DNA of 28,086 nt from Jaaginema sp046541115 (GCA_046541115.1 JBKHDX010000037.1:1-28086); one strand, 5' to 3'. Positions 14,747 to 22,835 are shown, counted from the first letter of the stretch. Notes: generated by a model not told the origin, from the sequence alone. Numbers and translations: made by a program.

Positions 14747-17023
14747 ATGATTGACGACGAAGAACTACGCCAACTGTATAAAACCGCGAGCGAAGAACAC
14801 TTGCAAAAACTTGAAGCCGGGATATTGCACCTCGAACAAAATCCCGACGACAAAAGCCCCATGCAAGAACTTCTGCGAGAAGCCCACAGTCTCAAAGGAG
14901 ACTCGCGGATGCTCGGAGTTGGGGATGTGGAAACCCTGACCCATCAAATCGAGCATTTATTAGGGGCAGTGAATCGGGATGAAATCGAAATGACTGCCGA
15001 GTTGAGCGATCGCCTGTATCAAGGTTTAGACGCGATCGCCAAACTCGTCCGAGAAGCCGTCACCGGAGAAGCCAGCAACGTCCAAACCTTCGCTGTTCTG
15101 GCCCAACTCATGGGGGCAACTCCCCCCGACAACACCACAGCCCCAGAAGCCCCTGTAACCCCCGAAACCGAAGCCAAAGACCCCGAACCCCCAGAAACCC
15201 CGGAACCCGAACCCCCAGAAACTAATGGCAACCAACCCGAACCCCTAGAAACTGTAAAAACTAACGTCGTTACTGCCCCTGTTACCAACGGTAAAACCAC
15301 CACCACCACCATTACCACTTCCCCAACCCACGCCCCTTATCGTATCGAAACCCTAAGAGTTGAAACCCGTCACCTCGACGACTTAATGACCCAAACCGGG
15401 GAACTCACCGTTACCAAAACCCGCATCGCTCATGTTAGCGACGAAGTAGACGAACTAGCTTTGTTGTGGGAAGAATGGCAAACTCAGAATAAGCGCGATC
15501 GCAGTGTTGACTTCGAGCATCCCCATCTACAACGGTTTCAGGAATTATTACAACGCTTGCGGACGGCAACCCAAGAAAACGCCTCTCGCCTCGACGCGAT
15601 CGCCTCTCACCTCGACGATCGCATTCGTACCCTGCGCTTATTGCCCCTTTCAACCATTTTTAACCTTTTTCCTCGCTTAGTGCGAGATTTAGCCAAGCAA
15701 GAAAACAAACAAGTCCAACTCATCCTCGAAGGCAGCGAAACCACTGCCGATAAGCGCATCCTAGAGGAAATGAAAGACCCCCTCATGCACTTGATCCGCA
15801 ACGCGATCGATCACGGCATTGAATCCCCAGAAGAACGCATTGCCCAAGGCAAACCCGAATGCGCCACCATTCGTTTAAGCGGCCAGCAAACGCCCAATAA
15901 CGTCATTATCGAGGTCAGTGACGACGGTCGCGGTTTAGACAGCGAAAAAATCAAACAAACCGCCCTCAAGCGCAATCTCTATCGCCCCGAAGAACTCGAA
16001 GCCATGACTCCCAGTCAAATTTATGGGCTGATCTTCACGCCGAGCTTTTCGACTGCTACCACCATTACCGCCGTTTCCGGTCGCGGTGTGGGTCTTGATG
16101 TTGTTCGCAACAACGTCGAACGCCTCAAAGGAACAATCAAAGTCAACTCCACTCCCGGTCAAGGCACAACCTTTCGTCTACAACTCGGAACCACCCTCGC
16201 GACAGCCAATGTTTTGCTCGTCGAAGTACAAAAAATCGCTTACGCCATCCCGATTGAATTTGTCCAAACCACCTTTTTTATCTCCCAAGAGGACATCTTC
16301 ACCATTGAAGGCCGCGAAACCATTGCGATGAAAGGCCAAGCCATTTCTATCGCCCGTTTAGCCAATCTTCTCGAACTTTCATCCCCCCAAGACACCTCCT
16401 CTCAGAACTCTATTCCCTGTATTCTGCTGCAACTCGGAGACGAACGCCTAGGGCTGTGTGTGGATGACCTCATCGATACTCAAGATGTCGTCCTCAAGCC
16501 TCAAAGTCAGTTAATTAAACGCGCTCGCAATGTCGCCGGGGCAACTATTCTCGGAACCGGGGAAGTCTGCATGATTCTCCATCCCCTGGATTTAATTAAA
16601 TCGGTGCAAAAATCCCACCGCAGCACCAGTAAAACTCATGTCGTCTCGACTCCCGACCAAAAACCAACCATTCTTTTAGTCGAAGATTCCATCGCTATTC
16701 GCACCCAGGAAAAACGCATTCTCGAAGGAGCAGGTTATACCGTTGTCACGGCGGTTGATGGCTTAGATGGCTTTAATAAGCTCACCAAAGGGTCTTTTGA
16801 CGCGGTGGTGTCAGATATTCAAATGCCCAACATGGACGGCTTGACCCTCGCGGCCCGCATTCGCCAACATTCTGAATACAACGAATTGCCGATTATTTTG
16901 GTCACCTCTTTGGCTTCTGATGAAGATAAAAAACGCGGGGCCGAAGCGGGGGCCAATGCTTACATTACTAAGGATGCTTTTAATCAAGAGATTTTAGTCG
17001 AAACCCTCGGACGCTTGGCTTAA
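14747..17023 (+). CDS. cheA: Hybrid CheA histidine kinase with receiver domain
   Basis: A 758-residue kinase. Hpt domain (about 1-110) with phosphoacceptor H47 in REAHSLKGDSRMLG. A Pro/Glu/Thr-rich linker (about 122-190) stands where a P2 domain would be; none is seen. Dimerisation helices follow (about 200-300, LRVETRHLDDLMTQTGELTV). Then the ATPase domain: N box LMHLIRNAIDHGIESPEER, G1 SDDGRGLD, and GRGVGLDVVRNNV. A CheW-like regulatory domain (about 485-625) and a receiver (about 640-758) with phosphoacceptor D690 (VVSDIQMPNMDG) and lysine in AYITKDAF complete it. CheA-receiver hybrids are usual in cyanobacterial Pix/Tax/Hmp-type systems, which control type IV pili. The start has a repeat-borne AAAGGA site. 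It closes the chemotaxis cluster. Confidence 0.95.
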   Translation: MIDDEELRQLYKTASEEHLQKLEAGILHLEQNPDDKSPMQELLREAHSLKGDSRMLGVGDVETLTHQIEHLLGAVNRDEIEMTAELSDRLYQGLDAIAKLVREAVTGEASNVQTFAVLAQLMGATPPDNTTAPEAPVTPETEAKDPEPPETPEPEPPETNGNQPEPLETVKTNVVTAPVTNGKTTTTTITTSPTHAPYRIETLRVETRHLDDLMTQTGELTVTKTRIAHVSDEVDELALLWEEWQTQNKRDRSVDFEHPHLQRFQELLQRLRTATQENASRLDAIASHLDDRIRTLRLLPLSTIFNLFPRLVRDLAKQENKQVQLILEGSETTADKRILEEMKDPLMHLIRNAIDHGIESPEERIAQGKPECATIRLSGQQTPNNVIIEVSDDGRGLDSEKIKQTALKRNLYRPEELEAMTPSQIYGLIFTPSFSTATTITAVSGRGVGLDVVRNNVERLKGTIKVNSTPGQGTTFRLQLGTTLATANVLLVEVQKIAYAIPIEFVQTTFFISQEDIFTIEGRETIAMKGQAISIARLANLLELSSPQDTSSQNSIPCILLQLGDERLGLCVDDLIDTQDVVLKPQSQLIKRARNVAGATILGTGEVCMILHPLDLIKSVQKSHRSTSKTHVVSTPDQKPTILLVEDSIAIRTQEKRILEGAGYTVVTAVDGLDGFNKLTKGSFDAVVSDIQMPNMDGLTLAARIRQHSEYNELPIILVTSLASDEDKKRGAEAGANAYITKDAFNQEILVETLGRLA

Positions 17024-17054
17024 CTGGGGTGATTTCCCAGCGACATCTTCATTA

Positions 17055-17130
17055 GTAGGTTGGGTAGAAGGTCGTGAAACCCAACACAACCCCACTCCTG
17101 GTTGGGTTTCGTCACCTCAACCCAACCTAC
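17055..17130. repeat. MITE-like long palindrome
   Basis: GTAGGTTGGG (17055-17064) and CCCAACCTAC (17121-17130) are perfect inverted ends. Inside, GGTCGTGAAACCCAAC pairs imperfectly with GTTGGGTTTCGTCACC, so the whole 76 bases can fold into one hairpin. Elements of this kind (GTAGGTTGGGT ends) are common in cyanobacterial genomes. It lies between cheA and radC and might also serve as a terminator. Confidence 0.7.
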
Positions 17131-17228
17131 GGGAAAACTAGACCAAAACCCAGTCATTTTATTGGTCTTATGCCCCGCAAAGCGCTATATTTTGATGTAT
17201 AAAACTCTTTTATCTGTGCATCTTTTCC

Positions 17229-17957
17229 ATGACCTATAGCCTGCGGATTGCCGATATCCCTGCCAGCGAACGCCCCCGCGAACGCCTCCTTGAAATTGGA
17301 GCCAAAAACCTGGCTAATGCCGAACTGCTCGCTATTTTACTAGCCACAGGGCAAGGAAAAGGTAAACTGTCTGCCGTGGGTCTCGGTCAATATATTCTCC
17401 AAGAACTGAGTCAACTCAACCGCGATCCCCTGGATGTGTTGCGAGATATCACCCCGGCTGAATTGATGAAAATTCCAGGGATTGGCCCGGCGAAAGCCAC
17501 CACGATTGTTGCGGCGATTGAGTTGGGTAAACGAGCGTTTCTCTTTCGTCCCAAAGAACGGGTTTCTATTGACAGTCCTGAAGCGGCGGTAGCTGCCCTC
17601 AGCCATGAGATTCGCTGGAAACCCCAAGAACACTTCGCGACTGTTCTGCTCGATGTGAAAAACTGTCTTATCGGTACAGAAGTGATTACCATCGGAACCG
17701 CTACCGAAACCCTCGCTTCTCCGTCTGAGGTTTTTCGGACTGCAATCCGTCAGGGGGCAACTCGCATCCTTGTGGCTCACAATCACCCCTCTGGCAATAC
17801 TGAACCGAGCGACAGCGATATTTTTCTCACCGAACAGCTTTTACAAGCAGGGCAGTTTCTCCATGTGCCTGTGGTGGATCATTTGATTCTGGGGGACGAT
17901 CATTGTAGTTTGCGCCAAACTACGAATCTTTGGGAACGATATCCCCAAGGGGATTGA
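17229..17957 (+). CDS. radC: RadC family JAB/MPN-domain protein
   Basis: A 242-residue protein of the usual RadC length. The N-terminal part has a helix-hairpin-helix (about 75-95, LMKIPGIGPAKATTIVAAIE). The C-terminal RadC (JAB/MPN) domain, about 115-235, has the metal site motif HNHPSGNTEPSDSD (JAMM: H-x-H, then S and D). RadC was once linked to DNA repair, but the role is unsettled. The ATG lacks a clear ribosome binding site. The last codons form the palindrome ATCCCCAAGGGGAT. It is a stand-alone gene between cheA and the tRNA. Confidence 0.95.
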   Translation: MTYSLRIADIPASERPRERLLEIGAKNLANAELLAILLATGQGKGKLSAVGLGQYILQELSQLNRDPLDVLRDITPAELMKIPGIGPAKATTIVAAIELGKRAFLFRPKERVSIDSPEAAVAALSHEIRWKPQEHFATVLLDVKNCLIGTEVITIGTATETLASPSEVFRTAIRQGATRILVAHNHPSGNTEPSDSDIFLTEQLLQAGQFLHVPVVDHLILGDDHCSLRQTTNLWERYPQGD

Positions 17958-17996
17958 TCTTTGGGGCGCGATCGCGCTAGAATAATAAATCTACAC

Positions 17997-18068
<72 letters not shown>

Positions 18069-18082
18069 TTTTTTTATCTTAA

Positions 18083-18137
18083 GGTCGCGAGAAGACCCGC
18101 GCCATAAGGAACGTTGGCGACGGGATGAATCGCGACC
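18083..18137 (+). repeat. Nested hairpin at the left of the TnpB element
   Basis: GGTCGCGA (18083-18090) and TCGCGACC (18130-18137) form a perfect outer stem. Inside, CCCG-CGCCA and TGGCG-A-CGGG pair with one bulged base. The inner stem has the same plan as the hairpin after tnpB (19414-19444): four pairs, one bulge, five pairs (CGCCA/TGGCG). It may be the left end of this element or the right-end remnant of another one. Confidence 0.55.
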
Positions 18138-18249
18138 CAAAAACAACCCTTTTTAGGTCTATCTTGTTCCTCAATGTACTCTTTGCTGCTTGTCAATAGT
18201 TACCCCTCCTTATGCGATATACTGATTAGCAGTCTAGCACTCAAGGCTA

Positions 18250-19404
18250 ATGTTTACCTCTCTAAAAATCAGGTTATATCCAAATCAAGAACAACGTACT
18301 CAACTCTCAAAAGAATTTGGGTGCGCTCGGTTTGTATTTAATCGGTTTCTTGATGAGTGGAACAAGGCTTACGAGCAAACAGGTAAAGGATTAAATTACA
18401 CAAAATGCGCTAATCAATTACCCGCTCTCAAGCAAGAATTGCCTTGGTTAAGCAAAGTTGCCAGCCAAGTATTGCAGCAATCGCTCAAAAACTTAGACAC
18501 AGCTTTCAAAAACTTTTTTAGAGGGACAGGTAGACACCCAAGATTTAAGTCAAAGCATCGAAAGCAATCTGCAACTTATCCTCAAGGGTTTCAAATAAAT
18601 GAACGCTCTATTAAGCTTCCTAAACTGGGTGAAGTCCGAGCCAAAGTTCATCGAAAAATTAAGGGTAAAATAAAATCTGTCACGGTTTCGATGACCCCAT
18701 CGGGTAAATACTTTGCTTCTCTCAGAATTGAGTTGCCTGGAGAACTCCCCGAACAATCAACAGAGGGTAAAGTTATTGGTATTGATTTAGGCTTGGATGC
18801 TTTAATCGTTACCAGCGATGGCGAAAAGATTAAACCTCCCAAGTTCTATCGAAGGTATGAAAAGAAATTAGTAAAACACCAGAAGCGATTATCTCGCAAA
18901 ACCAAAGGTTCTGCCAACCGAAACAAAGTTAGATTAAAAGTCGCTAAAATTCACAACAAAATTGCTAATTGTCGAAAAGATTCTCATCACAAGCTTTCAC
19001 GCAAGCTAGTGAACGAAAACCAAGTCATCGTGTTTGAGAACTTAAACATAAAAGGCATGACTCGCAATCATTGTTTAGCGAAATCGATTAACGATGCGGC
19101 TTGGGGGATGTTGCAAACTTTAACCGAATACAAAGCCAAAGAGCAAGGAAAAGTGGTTAAGTTTGTAAACCGATTTTTTCCTAGTTCCAAGACTTGTAAT
19201 TGTTGTGGGCATCGAGTGAAATCAATGCCCCTACAGATTAGAACTTGGGAATGTCCCAACTGTAAAAAGTTGCATGATAGAGATATCAACGCGGCTCTGA
19301 ATTTGCGTGACTATTTCTTAGCGTCAGGAAGTGGCGTTTTAGCCTGTGGAGACGATGTAAGACCAAAGCTAGAAACTGTTTCTGGTAGAGGCAATTGTCA
19401 TTGA
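18250..19404 (+). CDS. tnpB: TnpB RNA-guided nuclease (IS200/IS605 family)
   Basis: A 384-residue protein. The N-terminal helix-turn-helix/wedge region is typical (SLKIRLYPNQEQRTQL, GCARFVFNRFL). RuvC residues are all visible: D179 (GIDLGLDAL), E263 (VFENLNIKGM) and D345 (HDRDINAALNL). The zinc finger is C316-x2-C319 and C335-x2-C338. The nuclease therefore looks intact. TnpB cuts DNA guided by an omega RNA taken from the element's right end, which helps the element to persist. No TnpA (Y1 transposase) is present, so this is a solo copy that could move only in trans. It lies just downstream of a tRNA gene, and its codon use seems poorer in GCGATCGC-rich segments than its neighbours, in line with transfer. 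Confidence 0.93.
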   Translation: MFTSLKIRLYPNQEQRTQLSKEFGCARFVFNRFLDEWNKAYEQTGKGLNYTKCANQLPALKQELPWLSKVASQVLQQSLKNLDTAFKNFFRGTGRHPRFKSKHRKQSATYPQGFQINERSIKLPKLGEVRAKVHRKIKGKIKSVTVSMTPSGKYFASLRIELPGELPEQSTEGKVIGIDLGLDALIVTSDGEKIKPPKFYRRYEKKLVKHQKRLSRKTKGSANRNKVRLKVAKIHNKIANCRKDSHHKLSRKLVNENQVIVFENLNIKGMTRNHCLAKSINDAAWGMLQTLTEYKAKEQGKVVKFVNRFFPSSKTCNCCGHRVKSMPLQIRTWECPNCKKLHDRDINAALNLRDYFLASGSGVLACGDDVRPKLETVSGRGNCH

Positions 19405-19452
19405 AACAGGAAGCCCACGCCAAAAGTAAAGCGTTGGCGTTGGGTACTTCAC
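19340..19452 (+). ncRNA. Putative omega RNA / right end of the TnpB element
   Basis: TnpB omega RNAs overlap the 3' end of tnpB. Here CTAGAAACTGTTTCTGG forms a hairpin inside the last codons. After the stop, GAAACAGGAAG leads to CCCACGCCA (19414-19422), a loop, and TGGCGTTGGG (19435-19444), then TACTTCAC. The guide would begin just after about 19452. The 5' limit is a guess; the 3' hairpin is seen directly. Confidence 0.55.
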
Positions 19453-19567
19453 GTTTGTCGTTAATGTATAGCAACCGCCAAAGCGCTTAAGACACCATAT
19501 CCATATCCATTCTGAAAAAAATAAGCCCCGTGGGGGGTGAGGGCAAACCTCAATTCAATCTCTATGG

Positions 19568-19607
19568 GGGTCAGAACACCTGACCCAATCTCAACCTGTG
19601 GAGATTG
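19568..19607. other. Two adjacent hairpins between tnpB and the cyclase gene
   Basis: GGGTCAG-AACAC-CTGACCC (19568-19586) and CAATCTC-AACCTGTG-GAGATTG (19586-19607) are both perfect 7-bp stems that share one base. No T run follows, so they are not classical terminators. They may be regulatory or the remains of a small repeat. Confidence 0.4.
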
Positions 19608-19693
19608 AGATTTGATTTTGTTATTTCGCCATACTATCGATCGGAAATTATCGCGCTACGATACTCTAATATCTGCTGCCATAACGTAGAATT

Positions 19694-19716
19694 GGGCAGG
19701 GAAACCCCGCCCCTAT
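19694..19716 (-). repeat. Dispersed GC-rich repeat, copy 3
   Basis: The reverse complement reads TATAGGGGCGGGGTTTCCCT and then GCC, close to 14550-14572. It sits about 30 bases upstream of the cyclase start codon, so it may lie in that gene's promoter or leader. Confidence 0.55.
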
Positions 19717-19746
19717 AGATTGTGTGTATTGGGAGTTGGGGCAAAA

Positions 19747-21570
19747 ATGAGTGGAATTTGCGGCATTATTTATTTTGATGGCAGTTCTGTCGAGCCGTCT
19801 TTATTGCAACATTGGATAAATTATCTAGCCGATCGCGGCCCGGACGATCGCGGGCTATGGTATCAAGACAATATCGGCTTGGGTCATACTCTCTTGCGAA
19901 CTACCACAGAAGCCGCCACAGAAGCCCAACCTTACAGCCTGAATGAGCAAATTTATATTACCGCCGATCTGCGGCTTGATGACCGTTCTGGCTTGATTGC
20001 GAAGCTACAGGAGGCTTCTTCTCTCGCTCAACCCCATGACCCGGATGTAGTGTTGTTGCTGTATGCGTATCAAGTTTGGGGGGAACAATGCCTAGAGCAT
20101 TTACTGGGTGACTTTGCCTTTGCCATCTGGGATGCCCGAAAACAGCGCTTATTTTGCGCTCGCGACCATTTTGGGGTAAAACCGTTTTTCTATACCCAGA
20201 CGGGGCGATTTCTGGCGTTTAGTAACACCCTCAACTGTCTGCGTCTCCATCCTGATGTCTCGAATGAGTTGAATGAGTTGGCGATCGCGGATTTTCTCTT
20301 ATTCGATACCAATCAAGACCTCGAAACCACCACATTTAAGGATATTCAACGATTACCCGCCGCTCATACCCTTTCAGTCACCCCAGACGGCCAAGTGCAA
20401 CAACGGCGATATTGGTCGTTTCAGTTACCCCCACAAATTCGCTATCGTTCCGAAGCTGAATATATCGAGGGTTTTCATCATTGTCTCGATTTGGCGGTGG
20501 GCGATCGCCTTCGCACCGACAAAGTAGGTTTAATGCTCAGTGGTGGCTTAGATTCGAGCGCGATCGCCCTAAGCAGTTATCGTCAAGCCCCACAACCCCA
20601 AATTCGCGCCTTTACCGTGGTTTATCGCCACCTTATCCCCGATCGCGAGGAAGAATACGCCCAAGCGGTGACCAATGCCCTACAAATTCCTCACGACTGC
20701 TTTGCCGCCGATGATTACGCCCTATATCAAGACTACAATCATCCCCATTATCGCTTTCCCGAACCCCAACCCACCGCTAGAGTTGGGGTTCATTTCGATT
20801 GGCTGCGGCAAATCTCCCAACACAGTCGCGTCGCGTTTTACGGTCAAGGAGGGGATGAAGGCTTTAAATTTGCCACCGTCAGCGAAGCTTTGCGGGGAAT
20901 GTCTTGGCTGAATTTAGGGGCGGATGTGCGGCAATGTTGGTATCAATATCGCCTGCGTCCGCCTTGGGGAACGGGTTTGCGAAACTTATTACAAAAAAGA
21001 AAAAGGAATAGCAATCCTTGTCCGGTATGGTTGAATGAAGACTTTGCGAATCGTTGGCAACTGCGCGATCGCATGGCCCTGATTCAAGCTCAATCCCGTT
21101 TTCCCCTCGATAAACCGCCGCGATCGCGAGCTTTTCATAGTTTACCCCCTTCCCCGTTGTGGAATCTCAACTTTGAAACCTACGATCCGGGAGTGTCTCG
21201 TCTCCCCCTCGAAGTGCGCTTACCCTTTCTCGATTTGCGCTTACTCAACTACTTACTTTCCTTACCGCCGATTCCTTGGTGCGTCGATAAAACCCTGTTA
21301 CGGTTAGCATTACGGGAAAAACTGCCGTCAAAGTTGTGCGATCGCCCCAAAACGCCCCTGATTGTCAATCCTGTCGTTGCGCGTCTGCAACAAGGCGATC
21401 GCCCTTGGCAAATCCTACCCCATCTCCCAGAACTCGATCCCTACATCAACCGAAAACAATTGCAAGAGATAACATCGAGTAAGATGAATAGTCAGCAAGT
21501 ATGGCAGAGTTTACGCCCCCTTAACCTTGGCTATTGGCTACAGCAACTTGCCCATTCCCATCTCATCTAA
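19747..21570 (+). CDS. Asparagine-synthetase-like (lasso-type) macrolactam cyclase
   Basis: I take the start at MSGICGIIYFDG (607 residues); the upstream in-frame ATG adds nine unlikely residues. The N-terminal class II amidotransferase-like domain (about 1-190) has ADRGPDDRG and CARDHFGVKPFF. The nucleophile expected right after Met is Ser; the Cys is at position 5, so glutaminase activity is doubtful, as in lasso cyclases. The C-terminal synthetase domain has the ATP-pyrophosphate loop SGGLDSSAIA and later YGQGGDEGF and RLPLEVRLPFLDLRLLNYLL. Lasso C proteins activate a core Asp/Glu carboxylate by adenylation and close the ring on the core N-terminus. The precursor gene lies 46 bases downstream, then a kinase. 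Ordinary asparagine synthetase is the main alternative; the partner genes argue against it. Confidence 0.85.
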   Translation: MSGICGIIYFDGSSVEPSLLQHWINYLADRGPDDRGLWYQDNIGLGHTLLRTTTEAATEAQPYSLNEQIYITADLRLDDRSGLIAKLQEASSLAQPHDPDVVLLLYAYQVWGEQCLEHLLGDFAFAIWDARKQRLFCARDHFGVKPFFYTQTGRFLAFSNTLNCLRLHPDVSNELNELAIADFLLFDTNQDLETTTFKDIQRLPAAHTLSVTPDGQVQQRRYWSFQLPPQIRYRSEAEYIEGFHHCLDLAVGDRLRTDKVGLMLSGGLDSSAIALSSYRQAPQPQIRAFTVVYRHLIPDREEEYAQAVTNALQIPHDCFAADDYALYQDYNHPHYRFPEPQPTARVGVHFDWLRQISQHSRVAFYGQGGDEGFKFATVSEALRGMSWLNLGADVRQCWYQYRLRPPWGTGLRNLLQKRKRNSNPCPVWLNEDFANRWQLRDRMALIQAQSRFPLDKPPRSRAFHSLPPSPLWNLNFETYDPGVSRLPLEVRLPFLDLRLLNYLLSLPPIPWCVDKTLLRLALREKLPSKLCDRPKTPLIVNPVVARLQQGDRPWQILPHLPELDPYINRKQLQEITSSKMNSQQVWQSLRPLNLGYWLQQLAHSHLI

Positions 21571-21616
21571 GATTGGTAAAATCTCCAAGTAATATTTCCC
21601 ATTGAGGAGCAAGCTC

Positions 21617-21760
21617 ATGAACAATCCCACAACCAAAAAACCTTATCAACCCCCCCAACTCAAAGTTTACGGCGACATCAAAACCATTACCGCTAACGTA
21701 GCTATTGAAGGCAACCTTGATGGTGCGGGGCCCGATGCTGTTCCCAACCGCACCAACTAA
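21617..21760 (+). CDS. RiPP precursor peptide with lasso-type leader
   Basis: A 47-residue peptide with a strong ribosome binding site (GAGGAG, 7 bases before ATG). The leader has Y10-x-x-P13-x-L15-x-x-x-G19, the pattern bound by lasso B1/RRE proteins, and T25 six residues after the Gly. In lariatin the equivalent Thr is at -2. By that rule the leader ends at A26 and the core starts at N27. The core is then a 9-residue ring segment NVAIEGNLD, closing on D35, and a 12-residue tail GAGPDAVPNRTN. E31 and D40 are other acidic candidates. Asn at position 1 is unusual for a lasso peptide. The only hydroxyl residue in the core is T46, next to last. The gene lies between the cyclase (46-base gap) and the kinase (8-base gap). 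Precursor assignment is well supported; the core boundary is inference. Confidence 0.8.
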   Translation: MNNPTTKKPYQPPQLKVYGDIKTITANVAIEGNLDGAGPDAVPNRTN

Positions 21761-21768
21761 GTCCCTTC

Positions 21769-22734
21769 ATGTATCGCTACTGTGCTTATGGACTTCAGTT
21801 AGTTGTCAACTCTCCTATTCCCGGTTTACTGGTATTACCGCCAGAAGCCGGGAACCATTGCGATCGCCAAATTTGGCTCGATCGCTGGCCTGACCATTTA
21901 GCCTTCCCCCATCCCCCCCCAGAGGCGAAGTTATGGTACACCAGTCGCAAAATCAACCCCAATCTCAAAGTCTGGCAGTTAGCCGATGGGGTGTATTGGT
22001 TTCGCTATCGCGACGGTGCAGAATTTTTAGTAGACAATCCCCAAAAAACCTTATGGGCCCGATGGCAAGAACCCTTAACCGTTGAAGATGCAGCAACTTA
22101 TCTCCTCGGGCCGATTTTAGGTTTTGTGTTGCGATCGCGAGGAGTAATCTGTCTTCATGCGAGTGCTGTAGCGGTTGAGGGTCGCGCGATCGCCTTTGTC
22201 GGTCAAGCAGGAGCCGGAAAATCCACCACAGCCGCTGCTTTTGCTTGTTTAGGCTATCCAGTACTCACCGATGATGTTTTAGCCCTCACGCCGCAAAATT
22301 CGTCCTATTGGGTGCAACCTGCCTATCCGGGGGTGCGCTTATGGGATGCTTCGGTCGCGGCTTTGTTTGGTTACGCCGAAGCCTTACCCCGCTTAGTCCC
22401 GACTCATCCGACTTGGGATAAACGCTATCTCGACTTAACGCGATCGCCTTATGGGTTTCAAGCTCAACCGATTCCCCTGGCTTGTATTTATTTGCTCGAT
22501 ACTCGTCAATCTCATACCCCCACCGGACAAATTATTGATGTTTCTCCCCAAGAGGGCGCGATCGCCTTGATTGCGAATACTTATACAAATTATTTATTAA
22601 ACAAATCCATGCGGGCCGCCGAATTTAAGCACCTCGGTCAACTTCTGAAATCCGTGCGAATCCGCCGCTTACATCCCCACACTGACTTTCATTTCTTACC
22701 CGATACTCTCAAGTCGATTTTGAATAACCAATGA
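21769..22734 (+). CDS. HPr kinase-like protein of a RiPP locus
   Basis: A 321-residue protein. The P-loop FVGQAGAGKSTTAAAF (Walker A about 145-152) follows CLHASAVAVEGRAIA with a conserved His (H130), and LTDDVLAL (167-173) gives the acidic metal residues. This is the HprK-like family often found in lasso clusters, where one member (paeninodin) phosphorylates a Ser near the C-terminus of the peptide. Here the only hydroxyl residue in the predicted core is T46, which would be the target by analogy; this is inference. It starts 8 bases after the precursor stop, so the genes are surely cotranscribed. Its last codons (Asn-Asn-Gln-stop) are made by the heptamer repeat that follows, so the original C-terminus may have been altered. 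No function outside the cluster is proposed. Confidence 0.85.
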   Translation: MYRYCAYGLQLVVNSPIPGLLVLPPEAGNHCDRQIWLDRWPDHLAFPHPPPEAKLWYTSRKINPNLKVWQLADGVYWFRYRDGAEFLVDNPQKTLWARWQEPLTVEDAATYLLGPILGFVLRSRGVICLHASAVAVEGRAIAFVGQAGAGKSTTAAAFACLGYPVLTDDVLALTPQNSSYWVQPAYPGVRLWDASVAALFGYAEALPRLVPTHPTWDKRYLDLTRSPYGFQAQPIPLACIYLLDTRQSHTPTGQIIDVSPQEGAIALIANTYTNYLLNKSMRAAEFKHLGQLLKSVRIRRLHPHTDFHFLPDTLKSILNNQ

Positions 22735-22835
22735 CCAATGACCAATTACCAATGACCAATGACCAATTACCAATTACCAATTGAGGGAATCAGAGCGAAC
22801 ACCAATAACCAACAACCAATAACCAATAACCAAAT
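22727..22835. repeat. Heptamer repeats (TGACCAA / TTACCAA / AACCAAT)
   Basis: More than a dozen CCAATGA, CCAATTA and CCAATAA units lie here, with a short unrelated break at about 22784-22799. The first units include the stop codon of the kinase gene. Confidence 0.8.

Noticed and set aside
14765..15318. Minus-strand frames rich in Gly, Val and Ser opposite cheA
   Set aside because: They mirror the Pro/Glu/Thr-rich linker of CheA and are shadows of it.
18225..18246. CIRCE-like heat-shock operator upstream of tnpB
   Set aside because: Only one half-site-like piece (TAGCACTC) is present; the matching GAGTGCTAA half is missing.
19720..19746. Upstream ATG giving nine more residues on the cyclase
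   Set aside because: MSGICGI is the natural family start; the extra residues have no counterpart in the family.
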